Positions 25,271 to 34,386 of a stretch of 57,540 bases of DNA are shown piece by piece (positions within the stretch are counted from its first letter, which is position 1; every line of letters starts with the position of its first letter). Origin of the DNA: Spirochaetota bacterium. GTDB taxonomy: Bacteria > Spirochaetota > UBA4802 > UBA5550. The stretch lies in NCBI GenBank assembly GCA_003246895.1, contig QKCL01000012.1, positions 1 through 57,540 on the forward strand, given 5' to 3'. The position numbers and the translations under genes are program-made. Below the pieces are notes generated by a model that saw nothing but the letters and a program-made list of their open reading frames with translations, did not search any database and was not told the origin of the DNA.

Positions 25271-27295
25271 GTGCCTATTAAGAGAATTAGTTCAATATTC
25301 TTTTCTGTGATTATTCTGATTTTCTCCTCATCAGCTGCTGTTTTTTCAGCCGATTCGGACCTTGTAAAGTTTGAAAAGGCAAAGGAAGAGTTCAGGAGAG
25401 GGGTTGTTTTTTTTAATAATATGCAGTACCTTGCGGCGGTTGAATTTTTCAGAAAGGCGGTTTCATCCTATCCAGATTACTATTCCGCAAGAGATTACCT
25501 CGCCAGGTCATATAAACTTGCAGGGTTCACCGATGCTTCCATTCTTGAGTATAAAAAGGCCGCTGGTATATACCCTGAGAATATTTCAATAAAGAACAAA
25601 ATAGACTACCTGAATTTTAAAAAATCTGGCATGAGCGGTTTTAGCTCCAACAGATATCTCCTGAAGGAAACTCTCAGGTCAGGAAATATGCAGCGTTTCG
25701 GTTTTCCAAATGCCATGGATTTTGCAATGGATTCCGAAAACAATCTTTACATTACATCATTTTCATCAAGTAAACTCGTCAAGGTTGACATACAGGGTAA
25801 GGGAACCGATATATTCAGGCCGAATTTTTCAGGCGGACTCTATGGGATTGATATCCTGAACAAAAGAGTGATTGTAAGTGACTTTAAAAGCGACATGATT
25901 ATTCTCATGACCACGGACGGTTCAGTTCTGAAAAAAATAGGGCAGTCCGGTAACGGAGACGGATCATTCCACGGCCCCGAGGGGGTGTGTTTTGACAGCA
26001 AGGGGAATATCTATGTGGTCGATTCCGGTAATTACAGAATACAGAAGTTTGATTCTTCAGGGAAGCATATTCTTTCATTCGGCAAAAGGGGCGATTATGA
26101 AGGAGAGTTTAAGAACCCTTCGGATCTTGCCGTACTCAACGATAAACTCTATGTAACAGATACTGCCAAAGGAATCATTGCTGTATTTGACCTCTGGGGG
26201 AATTACATTAAAGACGTTAAAAATAAAATGGTTATCTCTCCAAGGGGGATTGTTGTGCGGGGTAAATACCTTCTCCTTAGTGATGAAAAGGGGGGGGTCT
26301 TTTACCTGAACCCAGATGATGGAGAGACCATTGATCTTGTATCACAAAACGAAAAGATGACCAGTCTGCGTCCGGTTTCATCTGTCATGGGCGGTGACGG
26401 ATACCTCTATGTTCTTGATTCGGCCCTGAACAGAATCTATACCCTCTCTCCTGTTGAAAAACAGTATACTAACCTTGAGCTTGATATTACATCGGTTGAT
26501 ACGGCAAAATTCCCAACTGTTGCCCTGTACATGAATGTGAGAAACAGGAACGGAGATCCAATATACGGGCTGAAATCAGAAAATTTCAGCATTACGGAGG
26601 ACAATTCAAAAATTCAGAGGCTCTACAGTACCTATCTGAAGGACAGATTTACATCGGCATCATTTGTAATGCTCGTTGACAGAACAGAGTCCATGTCTGG
26701 AAGGCATAATGATATTCCATGGGCCGCTGATTTTATTCTCAAAAAGATGAGAAAGAATGACAGTGTCATGGTCATGAACTTTAACAGCAGGGTATGGGCA
26801 GGGTCAAATTATGACTGGAGCAGAAGAAGAACTCTTTCTGCGCTGAAAAAAAGAGACTACAGCAGCGGCAACATAATGGGGGATGCCCTTTACCAGTCAG
26901 TATCCAAGATGATAAACCGCATGAACCGAAGAAGTCTTTTCATGATTACGTCCGGCAGAACCGGAGAAAATTCATTTTCTAAATACTCTCCTGACATAAT
27001 AATTGATTATGCGAGGGAGCATTTTGTCCAGATAAATATAGTAACATTCTCGGAACCTGATCCGGAGCTTAAACGTATTGCCGAAAATACCGGGGGGAGC
27101 ATAATCCGCGTAGCTGAAGTCGATAAACTCAGGTCCGTCTATGACAGTGTAAGAAGCTTTCCTGAATACAGGTATGTAATAGTTTTTGATACCTACAAGA
27201 AGGCACCTTTCAAGGGGTGGTGGACCGACCTGAAAATCCAGGTTGATTACAAGGGCCAGAAGGGAATTGAATGGGGAGGTTACTTTGTTCCTTAA
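25271..27295 (+). CDS. Exported TPR, NHL-propeller and VWA protein
   Basis: About 674 residues. A signal peptide (IKRISSIFFSVIILIFSSS, ending VFSAD) precedes two TPR-like units (AVEFFRKAVSSYPDYYSAR), then an NHL-type propeller at about 130-400 (GPEGVCFDSKGNIYVVDSGN, KNPSDLAVLNDKLYVTD), then a von Willebrand A domain from about 480. The VWA metal site is DRTESMS, a variant of DxSxS. It is probably a periplasmic or surface complex organiser. GTG 25271 fits the signal peptide and the promoter; ATG 25184 is the alternative. The stop overlaps the next gene. Confidence 0.8.
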   Translation: MPIKRISSIFFSVIILIFSSSAAVFSADSDLVKFEKAKEEFRRGVVFFNNMQYLAAVEFFRKAVSSYPDYYSARDYLARSYKLAGFTDASILEYKKAAGIYPENISIKNKIDYLNFKKSGMSGFSSNRYLLKETLRSGNMQRFGFPNAMDFAMDSENNLYITSFSSSKLVKVDIQGKGTDIFRPNFSGGLYGIDILNKRVIVSDFKSDMIILMTTDGSVLKKIGQSGNGDGSFHGPEGVCFDSKGNIYVVDSGNYRIQKFDSSGKHILSFGKRGDYEGEFKNPSDLAVLNDKLYVTDTAKGIIAVFDLWGNYIKDVKNKMVISPRGIVVRGKYLLLSDEKGGVFYLNPDDGETIDLVSQNEKMTSLRPVSSVMGGDGYLYVLDSALNRIYTLSPVEKQYTNLELDITSVDTAKFPTVALYMNVRNRNGDPIYGLKSENFSITEDNSKIQRLYSTYLKDRFTSASFVMLVDRTESMSGRHNDIPWAADFILKKMRKNDSVMVMNFNSRVWAGSNYDWSRRRTLSALKKRDYSSGNIMGDALYQSVSKMINRMNRRSLFMITSGRTGENSFSKYSPDIIIDYAREHFVQINIVTFSEPDPELKRIAENTGGSIIRVAEVDKLRSVYDSVRSFPEYRYVIVFDTYKKAPFKGWWTDLKIQVDYKGQKGIEWGGYFVP

Positions 27296-27920
27296 TGCTG
27301 ATTTTATGGAAAGGACCAGGCGTGCCATGGTTCAGAAACTTGAACGCAAGGGCATTTCTTCCGGGTCAGTACTTGATGCAATGTACAGCGTCCCCAGACA
27401 TCTCTTTGTTTCAGAGGCTCTCTGTTACAGGGCATATGATGACACATCCCTTCCCATAGGGTTTGACCAGACCATATCAACTCCGTCTGTTGTGGCATCC
27501 ATGGTTGAAGCGTTGAGGCTTACCGGAGATGAGAAGGTCCTTGAAATAGGTTCAGGTTCAGGTTATCAGGCTGCTGTGCTTTCCATGCTTTCATCGCAGG
27601 TTACTGCAATGGAAATAATCCCGCAGTTAGCTGAACGGTCAAGTGCTGTGCTGAAGAAACTTAAATATCACAATGTTACGGTTGTTTGTTCCGGAGATTT
27701 TAATACAGTTGATGATGTTTTTGACAGGATAATTGTTTCGGCCGGTGCCGATATACTTCCCGCGGATCTGCTTGGGAAACTGAATACCAATGGTATACTT
27801 GTTATTCCCATCTCCGGGACGGGGAAGAATCATACCATTACAAGGTATATAAAAAAAAGTGACGGCGGATATTTTCAGGAAGTCATAGGCAATGCAAGTT
27901 TTGTTCCATATGTGGTTTAG
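27285..27920 (+). CDS. pcm: Protein-L-isoaspartate O-methyltransferase
   Basis: About 211 residues. PCMT methylates L-isoaspartyl residues of damaged proteins using S-adenosylmethionine, starting their repair. Landmarks are AMYSVPRHLFVSEAL, YDDTSLPIGFDQTISTPSVV (shortened family motif) and the SAM motif VLEIGSGSGYQAAVL, followed by FDRIIVSAGA. The start is uncertain: TTG 27285 has GGGGAGG at ideal distance and overlaps the previous gene by 11 bp; ATG 27306 is more downstream without a ribosome site. It is probably translated together with the VWA gene. Confidence 0.9.
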   Translation: MFLNADFMERTRRAMVQKLERKGISSGSVLDAMYSVPRHLFVSEALCYRAYDDTSLPIGFDQTISTPSVVASMVEALRLTGDEKVLEIGSGSGYQAAVLSMLSSQVTAMEIIPQLAERSSAVLKKLKYHNVTVVCSGDFNTVDDVFDRIIVSAGADILPADLLGKLNTNGILVIPISGTGKNHTITRYIKKSDGGYFQEVIGNASFVPYVV

Positions 27921-27990
27921 GGTATTTACTTGCTGATGTTTCCCTATGCCTTAAATATTAAATTATTTATTACCTATTCCGGAGAGTACA

Positions 27991-28518
27991 ATGTCAACAT
28001 TTGACGGAGTAAATCCCTGCAGGCCCGGTTTCGGCGCCTCATGTTCCTTCTGCTGCGGGAGCCATAATTACAGATTATCCAGAGAAGATATTGAGGAAAC
28101 ATTCATAAAAAGAGGAGATGGGGAAGGAGAGAACAGCAGGGTCCATCCTGAAAAGAGTCTCTTTAAAAAACTTGTAGAGGAAGGGATGCAGTGCTGTCAT
28201 GTCGGTTTTGCAGATTCTGAAAATGGAACCGTCAGCTGTCTGGTATATCATGAAGATGTAAGCGGCAGCGAAATGGAAGTTTTTTTTACAGGAACATGCA
28301 AAACCTTTCTCTGTGAGGCATGGAAAGAGCTCTCTGACCGGGAGATCCTTTTCGCGGCTGAACTTATGCAGGACTGGTACTATTACAGCCTCCTTATTAA
28401 TTCACCCGATGTGCTCCTTGAACTCTATGCGGAATATGGCGAACCGGGAAATGTACCTGAAGATGTTCTTGAAAACCTGCAGGATGAACTGTCAGATCGC
28501 ATTCAGGAGATGATTTAG
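27991..28518 (+). CDS. Cysteine-rich protein, possible metal or Fe-S cluster
   Basis: 175 residues with nine Cys in an ordered pattern: C10, C18, C21-C22, a CC pair at about 68-69, C83, and C103 and C108 (GTCKTFLCEAW). The pattern is reminiscent of the YkgJ/UPF0153 cysteine-cluster proteins but does not match it fully. It would coordinate zinc or an iron-sulfur cluster. The C-terminal third is helical and acidic. The function is unknown. The 3' end overlaps the opposing radical SAM gene by 4 bp. Confidence 0.7.
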   Translation: MSTFDGVNPCRPGFGASCSFCCGSHNYRLSREDIEETFIKRGDGEGENSRVHPEKSLFKKLVEEGMQCCHVGFADSENGTVSCLVYHEDVSGSEMEVFFTGTCKTFLCEAWKELSDREILFAAELMQDWYYYSLLINSPDVLLELYAEYGEPGNVPEDVLENLQDELSDRIQEMI

Positions 28519-30365
28519 GAAATCTTACGGATAATGCCTTCCGAAAGTGCATAGGCTGTGAAGTCAAGAGCTTCCTTTTTATTTAACGAACTGTTTTTTT
28601 TCACAACATCATCCAGTGTAAGCTTCCCGTTGAAAGAGTCAATGAAGGCTGCAAGTTCCCCGTCAATGACAACAGGTTTTGCATCTCCGCAATAGTTGAA
28701 GAGCAGGGTCATGTTCTGATTCGGCCTGAAGTTCTCTATGAATTCGTAGAGGTTATATTCTCCTACCTGCATGAGATCATCAAAGAAGTAGTTCAGCCTG
28801 AGAAAGGTCATTCCCCCGGCTTTAATGTATCTGCCTGAAGGCTCAGGTTTCAGTTTCCCTGTAATAACTGACGGTTCTTGGGAAACAGCTTTTTTAATTG
28901 CTCCGTGAATTCTGATTATGTCTTCCATTGCGCGGTTCAGCGGCATGAGATCATTACCAGAGAAAAGTTTTCTGGTAAATTCACATTGAAGCTTTATAAC
29001 TGATTCATCCGTAAGTGCGGTTCTTTTGGAATTTAGAAAAAGGCTGAATTCCATCAGCAGCTGTGACGGCTGAATTTCAAGAGTTTCGCATATCATGAAC
29101 ATCCAGCCGACGGCGCCCCCTTTGTTGTAGAATATATCGCATGCCTGTTTTATTCCATGAGCAGTTGTCATGTCATCTGCTGAGAAGGTATCTGTATTGA
29201 TCAGAGTGTAGGGGGCTTCATCTTTGAAATTCAAAGAGTATTGAACAGCTTTTTCGTAGAGATCGGTTCCCGGCAGCACAGAGAGCGGGAATATGTCAAG
29301 ATGATTGGGCTGAAGCCACAGGGCATAATCAATACTTCCCATGAAGCTGTTTATGTCATCACCGGGCAGACCGTATATGATATCCATTCCAAATACAATC
29401 CCGTATTCATTGAGCATGGAAATTTTTTCTGTAAATTTTTCCTCATTGAAAGATCTGTTTATTTTTTTCAGGGAGTTCTGGTTTGTACTCTGGAGACCGA
29501 TCTGGAGGCTGCAGTTTATTTCAGAAAAAAGTTCAACCATCTGTCTGGTGATGAATTCGGCCCTGATTTCGAATGTATAATGTACCGTAGGGGCAATGTC
29601 TTTTATCATCCCAAGTATCTCCAGGGTTCTCTCCTCCCTGTAGTTGAATGTGGGGTCAAGTACAAAAATCTGGTTTACCTTCTTTTCTTCAAAGAGTTTC
29701 AGTTCAGATTTCAGTCTATCCATCGAGTAGTATCTTATTCCTGAGTCGCCCCGTGACTCGAAACAGAATCCGCAGTTGAAGGGGCATCCCCTTGAAAGCT
29801 CCCACAGGATGCCCTTATAGTTTTCCGGTTTCAAAATTCCATTAAGATAGGGTGATGGTATCCTGTCCAGATTATCACCCAGTGTGCTCCTTTCTCCTGC
29901 AGCTTTATCAGTTGAAGCAGTATAAACTGCTTCAATTCCATCCTGTGTTTTCCCAAGAAGCAGGGCTTCCATTGATTTTAGCAGTGGAATCTCCCCCTCT
30001 CCTGAAATGACAAATGAAAAGTTACCTTCATTTAAAAGAGTAATAGGGGACGCTGTGGCTTCTGCACCTCCTGCAAAAACTGTTGCTGAAGGATAATGCT
30101 TTTTTATGAGCCCGGCAAGTTCTGTAAAATGTTTTCTGTTCCATGTGTATACGGAAAATCCGATAATGGAATCTCCGGATAAGGGGAGGGATGTGAAGAT
30201 TTCATCAATGCTTTGATTCATGTAAAATTCAGGAATCGATATATTCAGGTTCTGCCGAATGTTGTCATGTGATTCCAGAAATGATTTCAGAATAGACGTA
30301 GCCAGCGGTACTGCCTGGGGTGACTGTTCTATATGTATTGAAATAAGTATTAGTTCTCTTCTCAA
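28515..30365 (-). CDS. B12-binding-type radical SAM protein
   Basis: 616 residues. The first 150 follow the cobalamin-binding Rossmann layout (ATSILKSFLESH, GFSVYTWNRKHF, ATVFAGGAEATASP). The radical SAM cluster motif is CPFNCGFC (Cys194, Cys198, Cys201). The barrel continues with FVLDPTFNYREE and GLQSTNQNSLKKINRSF. The C-terminal 200 residues contain a DUF4080-like region. Such enzymes do radical methylations or rearrangements, but the substrate is unknown. The start is TTG 30365 with GGAGAG 6 bp upstream. No obvious biosynthetic neighbours are present. Confidence 0.85.
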   Translation of the reverse strand: MRRELILISIHIEQSPQAVPLATSILKSFLESHDNIRQNLNISIPEFYMNQSIDEIFTSLPLSGDSIIGFSVYTWNRKHFTELAGLIKKHYPSATVFAGGAEATASPITLLNEGNFSFVISGEGEIPLLKSMEALLLGKTQDGIEAVYTASTDKAAGERSTLGDNLDRIPSPYLNGILKPENYKGILWELSRGCPFNCGFCFESRGDSGIRYYSMDRLKSELKLFEEKKVNQIFVLDPTFNYREERTLEILGMIKDIAPTVHYTFEIRAEFITRQMVELFSEINCSLQIGLQSTNQNSLKKINRSFNEEKFTEKISMLNEYGIVFGMDIIYGLPGDDINSFMGSIDYALWLQPNHLDIFPLSVLPGTDLYEKAVQYSLNFKDEAPYTLINTDTFSADDMTTAHGIKQACDIFYNKGGAVGWMFMICETLEIQPSQLLMEFSLFLNSKRTALTDESVIKLQCEFTRKLFSGNDLMPLNRAMEDIIRIHGAIKKAVSQEPSVITGKLKPEPSGRYIKAGGMTFLRLNYFFDDLMQVGEYNLYEFIENFRPNQNMTLLFNYCGDAKPVVIDGELAAFIDSFNGKLTLDDVVKKNSSLNKKEALDFTAYALSEGIIRKIS

Positions 30366-30538
30366 GGTTATCTCTCCGTAAATGAGCAGAATTTATTTAC
30401 CGGTGCAATGTTGCAACAATTAAATTTTGTTAGGAGATATTTCAGGAACAGTAATTAACAAAAAAAATATATTTAATTCATCTGATGTTTACATAAATAA
30501 CAAATATGGAAAGGGTAAATATAGAGAAAATTTTGAAT

Positions 30539-31438
30539 ATGAATATAATAAAAAAGATAAATAAAAAATATGCAGTTTTATTATCAGGGATACTGCTGCT
30601 CTTTTACATACTCCTTGCTTGTAATAATGAAAGTGAATACCTTGTGGTTGGCATAGTGCCGTCAGAAAGCCCGGAAGTTTTGAAAAAAAATACGGCCCCG
30701 CTAATCGGCTATCTGGAGAAAGAAACAGGTTTTAATATTAAGATCTTCATTCCCGGAGATTACAGGGAACTGATCTCTGCAATGGAGAATAATTCAATTG
30801 ATATAGGATATTTTGGTCCTTTTTCATATGTTGCAGCATCTACCAGAAATAACATTGATCCGCTTCTTGTGAGAAACAGAAAAAATATGGGTCTGTACTA
30901 TAATTCTGTGATTATTACAAAAAAAAATTCAGGAATACAAAGAGTCGAAGACCTCAGAAATAAAACTTTTGCGTTTGTGAACAGTGCTTCAACTTCCGGC
31001 TATATAATCCCCCAATCCCTTTTTACAAGCAGGAGCATTGATATAGGAAAATTCTTTTCGTCATTCCATTTTTCAGGATCACATGATAAGGTAATAAACG
31101 ATGTACTGGATGGCAGGGCAAATGCCGGTGCTGTTTCAAATTCCATATTCCTGAAATTGAAACAGAACAGGCCGGAGGTTCTGGGCAGAATAAGAATTAT
31201 CTGGAAGTCGGAAAATATCCCGGGTTCTCTTTTTGCTGTGAGAAAGATGGTCTCTTCTCATAAGAGGGATATGTTTCTCAAGGCCATGATAAAGATACAT
31301 AAGGCAGATCCGGAAACTCTGAAAAGTTTTGATAAGACTATAGATAAATTCGTTACCTGTTCTGACAGTATGTATAATGGAATCAGAAATATAGCAAACA
31401 TTCTTGGTAAAGAATATATAGAAAAGAATTTTCTCTGA
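30539..31438 (+). CDS. PhnD-like periplasmic binding lipoprotein
   Basis: About 299 residues. The signal ends in the lipobox ILLAC (Cys28). The mature part is a PhnD-type binding protein of phosphate, phosphite or phosphonate ABC transporters: LVVGIVPSESPEVL, GYLEKETGFNIKI, DIGYFGPFSYVAA and FAFVNSASTSGYIIPQ. No ABC transporter genes are adjacent. Instead the next gene, 13 bp away, codes for a GGDEF-EAL receptor, so it probably acts as a sensor subunit, not a transporter part. The start could also be ATG 30506, which lengthens the N-terminus. Confidence 0.82.
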   Translation: MNIIKKINKKYAVLLSGILLLFYILLACNNESEYLVVGIVPSESPEVLKKNTAPLIGYLEKETGFNIKIFIPGDYRELISAMENNSIDIGYFGPFSYVAASTRNNIDPLLVRNRKNMGLYYNSVIITKKNSGIQRVEDLRNKTFAFVNSASTSGYIIPQSLFTSRSIDIGKFFSSFHFSGSHDKVINDVLDGRANAGAVSNSIFLKLKQNRPEVLGRIRIIWKSENIPGSLFAVRKMVSSHKRDMFLKAMIKIHKADPETLKSFDKTIDKFVTCSDSMYNGIRNIANILGKEYIEKNFL

Positions 31439-31451
31439 CAGGCTCAAGAAG

Positions 31452-33875
31452 TTGAATAAATACAGTTTAAAGTTAATCTCCGTCGTTGTAATTTTTTCCA
31501 TGGGCATCGCAATTCTTGCCTTTTTTTCTTCATTTACTTATTTAAGATTGAGTGACTATGTAAGTGCGAAGTACGCAGAAAATGCAAAGATAATGCTTCT
31601 GACAAGAAAGGATCACCTTAACGATAGGATGACAATAATTGAGAATACTGTCAGGTACATGGCTGAACTTTATGAATTCAGAAAAACAGGAAAAACTGCA
31701 GAAATTATTCGTGAAAAGACACTGCGTAAATATTTGAAGCTTCTGCCCGGTGTAAAGGAAATTTTTTATGCAGATCGAAACTGTTTTGTAACGACTTCAG
31801 TACACAAGGCCTACAGAACTGATTACAATGCTGCTGAAAGCGACTGGTATATAGATTCTGTTTACAGAACAAAAAAACTTACATGGTCAGAGCCCTTTCT
31901 CGATTTTGCTGATCAGCATATAGTGGTGTCTGTTTCTGCTCCGGTGCGCAATAATTCCGGAATAATTACTGGAGCTATTGCAGCCACCTTTGAAGTTTCT
32001 GTTTTCAGCAGCCAGCTTAGCAGTGACAGTCTGGGCAAAAATAGTTTTGCAATGATTGTGAACAGTTCAGGGAAGGTCATTGCCAACAGGGATAATTTTT
32101 TTATTGGAGAAGTGCTATTCGATGATATTTTATTTTCCGGATTTAGCGACTACAGGATCAGTATTTCAGATCATGATATAAAGGGAAACCCCTGTATTAT
32201 ATTTATGGTTAAGCTCAAGTCTTCAGGTATGTACCTTGCTGCAGCCCTGCGCAGGGATGAAATAAAGTCAATGCTCGTGAAGGAATTTTTGGACGTATTC
32301 TGGGTTCTGCTGTTTTTCCTGATTGTACTTGTTTCTGTTGCCTATGTTCTTTCCAGAAGAGCAATTGCGCCGCTCATGGAACTTTCAAGGCTCATGCTGG
32401 AGGCTGAGAAGGGGAACTATTCAGTCAGGGCTGTATATAAAAATTACAGGGAGATAGAACTTCTTTCGGAAAAATTTAATAATATGCTCGAGGGAATCAG
32501 AAATCGTGATGAAATACTGAAGACACGGGAACTTAAAATTAAGAATCTTGCATACTATGATTCACTTACGGGACTTCCCAACAGAGTCAGTCTCATAAAG
32601 AAAATAAATGACATAATGGCGGCTTACCGAAGAGAACGTTCAGACCTGAACAGAATTGACGGGGCTCTGTTGTATGTGGATCTTGACGGATTTAAAAAGA
32701 TAAATGATACTATGGGGCATCAGGTGGGAGATCTGGTTCTCCAGGAGGTTGCGTGCAGGCTGAAAAAAAATCTAAGGTACGGTCAGGTGTCTGCGAGAAT
32801 TGGAGGAGATGAATTTATCGTATTGATTCCGGGGATCGATTCCGTTGATCTTATCAGAAAAATTTCCGGCAGAATAATAAATATTCTCAACAAACCTATT
32901 TTTTTAAAGGGTGCATCATATGAAATTGGTGCAAGTATCGGAGTAACTCTTTATCCTCTGCACGGAGCAGAGCAGGAAATATTACTCAAGAAAGCTGATA
33001 TCGCCATGTACAAGGCAAAGAGAGACGGCAGGAACGGATGCCGTTTTTTTGAGGAAAATCTTGAAGAAGAAGTCTTAAAACGGAATAGTCTTGAAAATGA
33101 AATCAGAAGATCAATTGCAGAAAGTCTTTTCACTGTCAAATACCAGCCCCAGCTTGACATAAAAACTGGTAAAGTTGCTTCCTTTGAAGTGCTTCTTAGA
33201 ACCGAAAATGAAAATCTTGATAATATCCCGGTATGTGAAATAATAAGTATTGCGGAAGAAACTGGCCTGATTATTGATATCGAGAAATTTGTCATGGATC
33301 AAAGTCTGGGCTTTATCAGCAGAGTTAACAGCTTATATAACTGCAGAATGAAAGTATCCGTCAATGTTTCATCCAGTCATATTATGCATGATAATTTTGT
33401 TGGGAATATCATTAGTTTGCTGAAGAAAAATAATATTGAAGGAGATGTCCTTAATATTGAGGTAACTGAAACTACGATGATGAACTCCATGGATGTCGCT
33501 GTAAAAAGACTGGAGGAAATCAAGAAGCACGGTGTTGAAATCCATATGGATGATTTTGGAACTGGTTATTCATCACTCAGCTATCTTCAGAATCTGCCCA
33601 TTGATACTTTGAAAATAGACAGATCATTTGTCGAGTATATGGAAAGGGACAGCATTAAAAGAAATATAACTTCTTTCATAATAAAAATTGCCCACAGTAT
33701 GGGGCTTACTGTTGTTGCCGAGGGGATAGAAACAGAGAAGCAGTATCAGTTCCTGAAAAGTTTCAGCTGCGACATCGCCCAGGGTTTCTATTTTTTTAAA
33801 CCCCTTTCTGATTCGCAAATTATGGAAATAATTGAGGCACAGTTCAGGCCGGTACAATGCCTGAACCTGGAGTAA
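31452..33875 (+). CDS. Membrane GGDEF-EAL protein with periplasmic sensor
   Basis: 807 residues. An N-terminal membrane segment (6-28), a periplasmic CACHE-like sensor (about 30-275), a second membrane segment (about 280-303) and HAMP (to about 355) precede a diguanylate cyclase domain with intact GGDEF (451-455) and a c-di-GMP phosphodiesterase domain from about 555. The EAL motif is EVL (Glu579), with DDFGTGYSSL and VAEGIET present, so both activities are possible. The start is TTG 31452. The PhnD-like lipoprotein just upstream probably delivers the signal. Confidence 0.92.
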   Translation: MNKYSLKLISVVVIFSMGIAILAFFSSFTYLRLSDYVSAKYAENAKIMLLTRKDHLNDRMTIIENTVRYMAELYEFRKTGKTAEIIREKTLRKYLKLLPGVKEIFYADRNCFVTTSVHKAYRTDYNAAESDWYIDSVYRTKKLTWSEPFLDFADQHIVVSVSAPVRNNSGIITGAIAATFEVSVFSSQLSSDSLGKNSFAMIVNSSGKVIANRDNFFIGEVLFDDILFSGFSDYRISISDHDIKGNPCIIFMVKLKSSGMYLAAALRRDEIKSMLVKEFLDVFWVLLFFLIVLVSVAYVLSRRAIAPLMELSRLMLEAEKGNYSVRAVYKNYREIELLSEKFNNMLEGIRNRDEILKTRELKIKNLAYYDSLTGLPNRVSLIKKINDIMAAYRRERSDLNRIDGALLYVDLDGFKKINDTMGHQVGDLVLQEVACRLKKNLRYGQVSARIGGDEFIVLIPGIDSVDLIRKISGRIINILNKPIFLKGASYEIGASIGVTLYPLHGAEQEILLKKADIAMYKAKRDGRNGCRFFEENLEEEVLKRNSLENEIRRSIAESLFTVKYQPQLDIKTGKVASFEVLLRTENENLDNIPVCEIISIAEETGLIIDIEKFVMDQSLGFISRVNSLYNCRMKVSVNVSSSHIMHDNFVGNIISLLKKNNIEGDVLNIEVTETTMMNSMDVAVKRLEEIKKHGVEIHMDDFGTGYSSLSYLQNLPIDTLKIDRSFVEYMERDSIKRNITSFIIKIAHSMGLTVVAEGIETEKQYQFLKSFSCDIAQGFYFFKPLSDSQIMEIIEAQFRPVQCLNLE

Positions 33876-33934
33876 AATATTGAAGAATTGCCCGGTATTC
33901 ATCGATAATATGACCATAGATTACCGGATCAGCT

Positions 33935-34375
33935 ATGCAGAGAATTGAAAAAAAAGAACTTATAGAAATAGAGAGAATATATCTGAAAATCAATGATATT
34001 GAGCGTACCATTACTCTGCAGAATGAGTCACTGGAAAGTAATGAAGCTGATCCTGTTTCATATGTGAAATTTTCTGAAATGTACAGCTCAAGGGATATTT
34101 TGCTTAAAGAATATGTACGGCAGATATCTACGATTTGTGAAATGGAAGAAATGTTTAACGAATGGGTCCTTGCCCACATAGACCTCTATGCCGGATTGAA
34201 GCCAAAAAATGAAATGGGTGAGGCCTATAACAGAGAACGGATCAGAGTTATTGAAGGAACCATTAAACACTGGAGAGATGTACTGAAAGGTGACAAGGTT
34301 CCTGTCATGATTGATTACATCTATACTCCCGAAATAAGAGAAGAGCTTGGACAGGTTTTTTTACAGGATACCTAG
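33935..34375 (+). CDS. Hypothetical helical protein
   Basis: 146 residues, almost all charged helix, with a predicted coiled coil (RIEKKELIEIERIYLKINDIE) and no membrane segment. I do not recognise a family. It starts 60 bp after the GGDEF-EAL gene in the same direction and may belong to that transcript. Convergent with the esterase-like gene. Confidence 0.6.
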   Translation: MQRIEKKELIEIERIYLKINDIERTITLQNESLESNEADPVSYVKFSEMYSSRDILLKEYVRQISTICEMEEMFNEWVLAHIDLYAGLKPKNEMGEAYNRERIRVIEGTIKHWRDVLKGDKVPVMIDYIYTPEIREELGQVFLQDT

Positions 34376-34386
34376 TCTGTTTTCCA

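Noticed and set aside
34088-34270. Minus-strand 60-residue frame opposite the helical protein
   Set aside because: Shadow frame with no ribosome site and no homology pattern.
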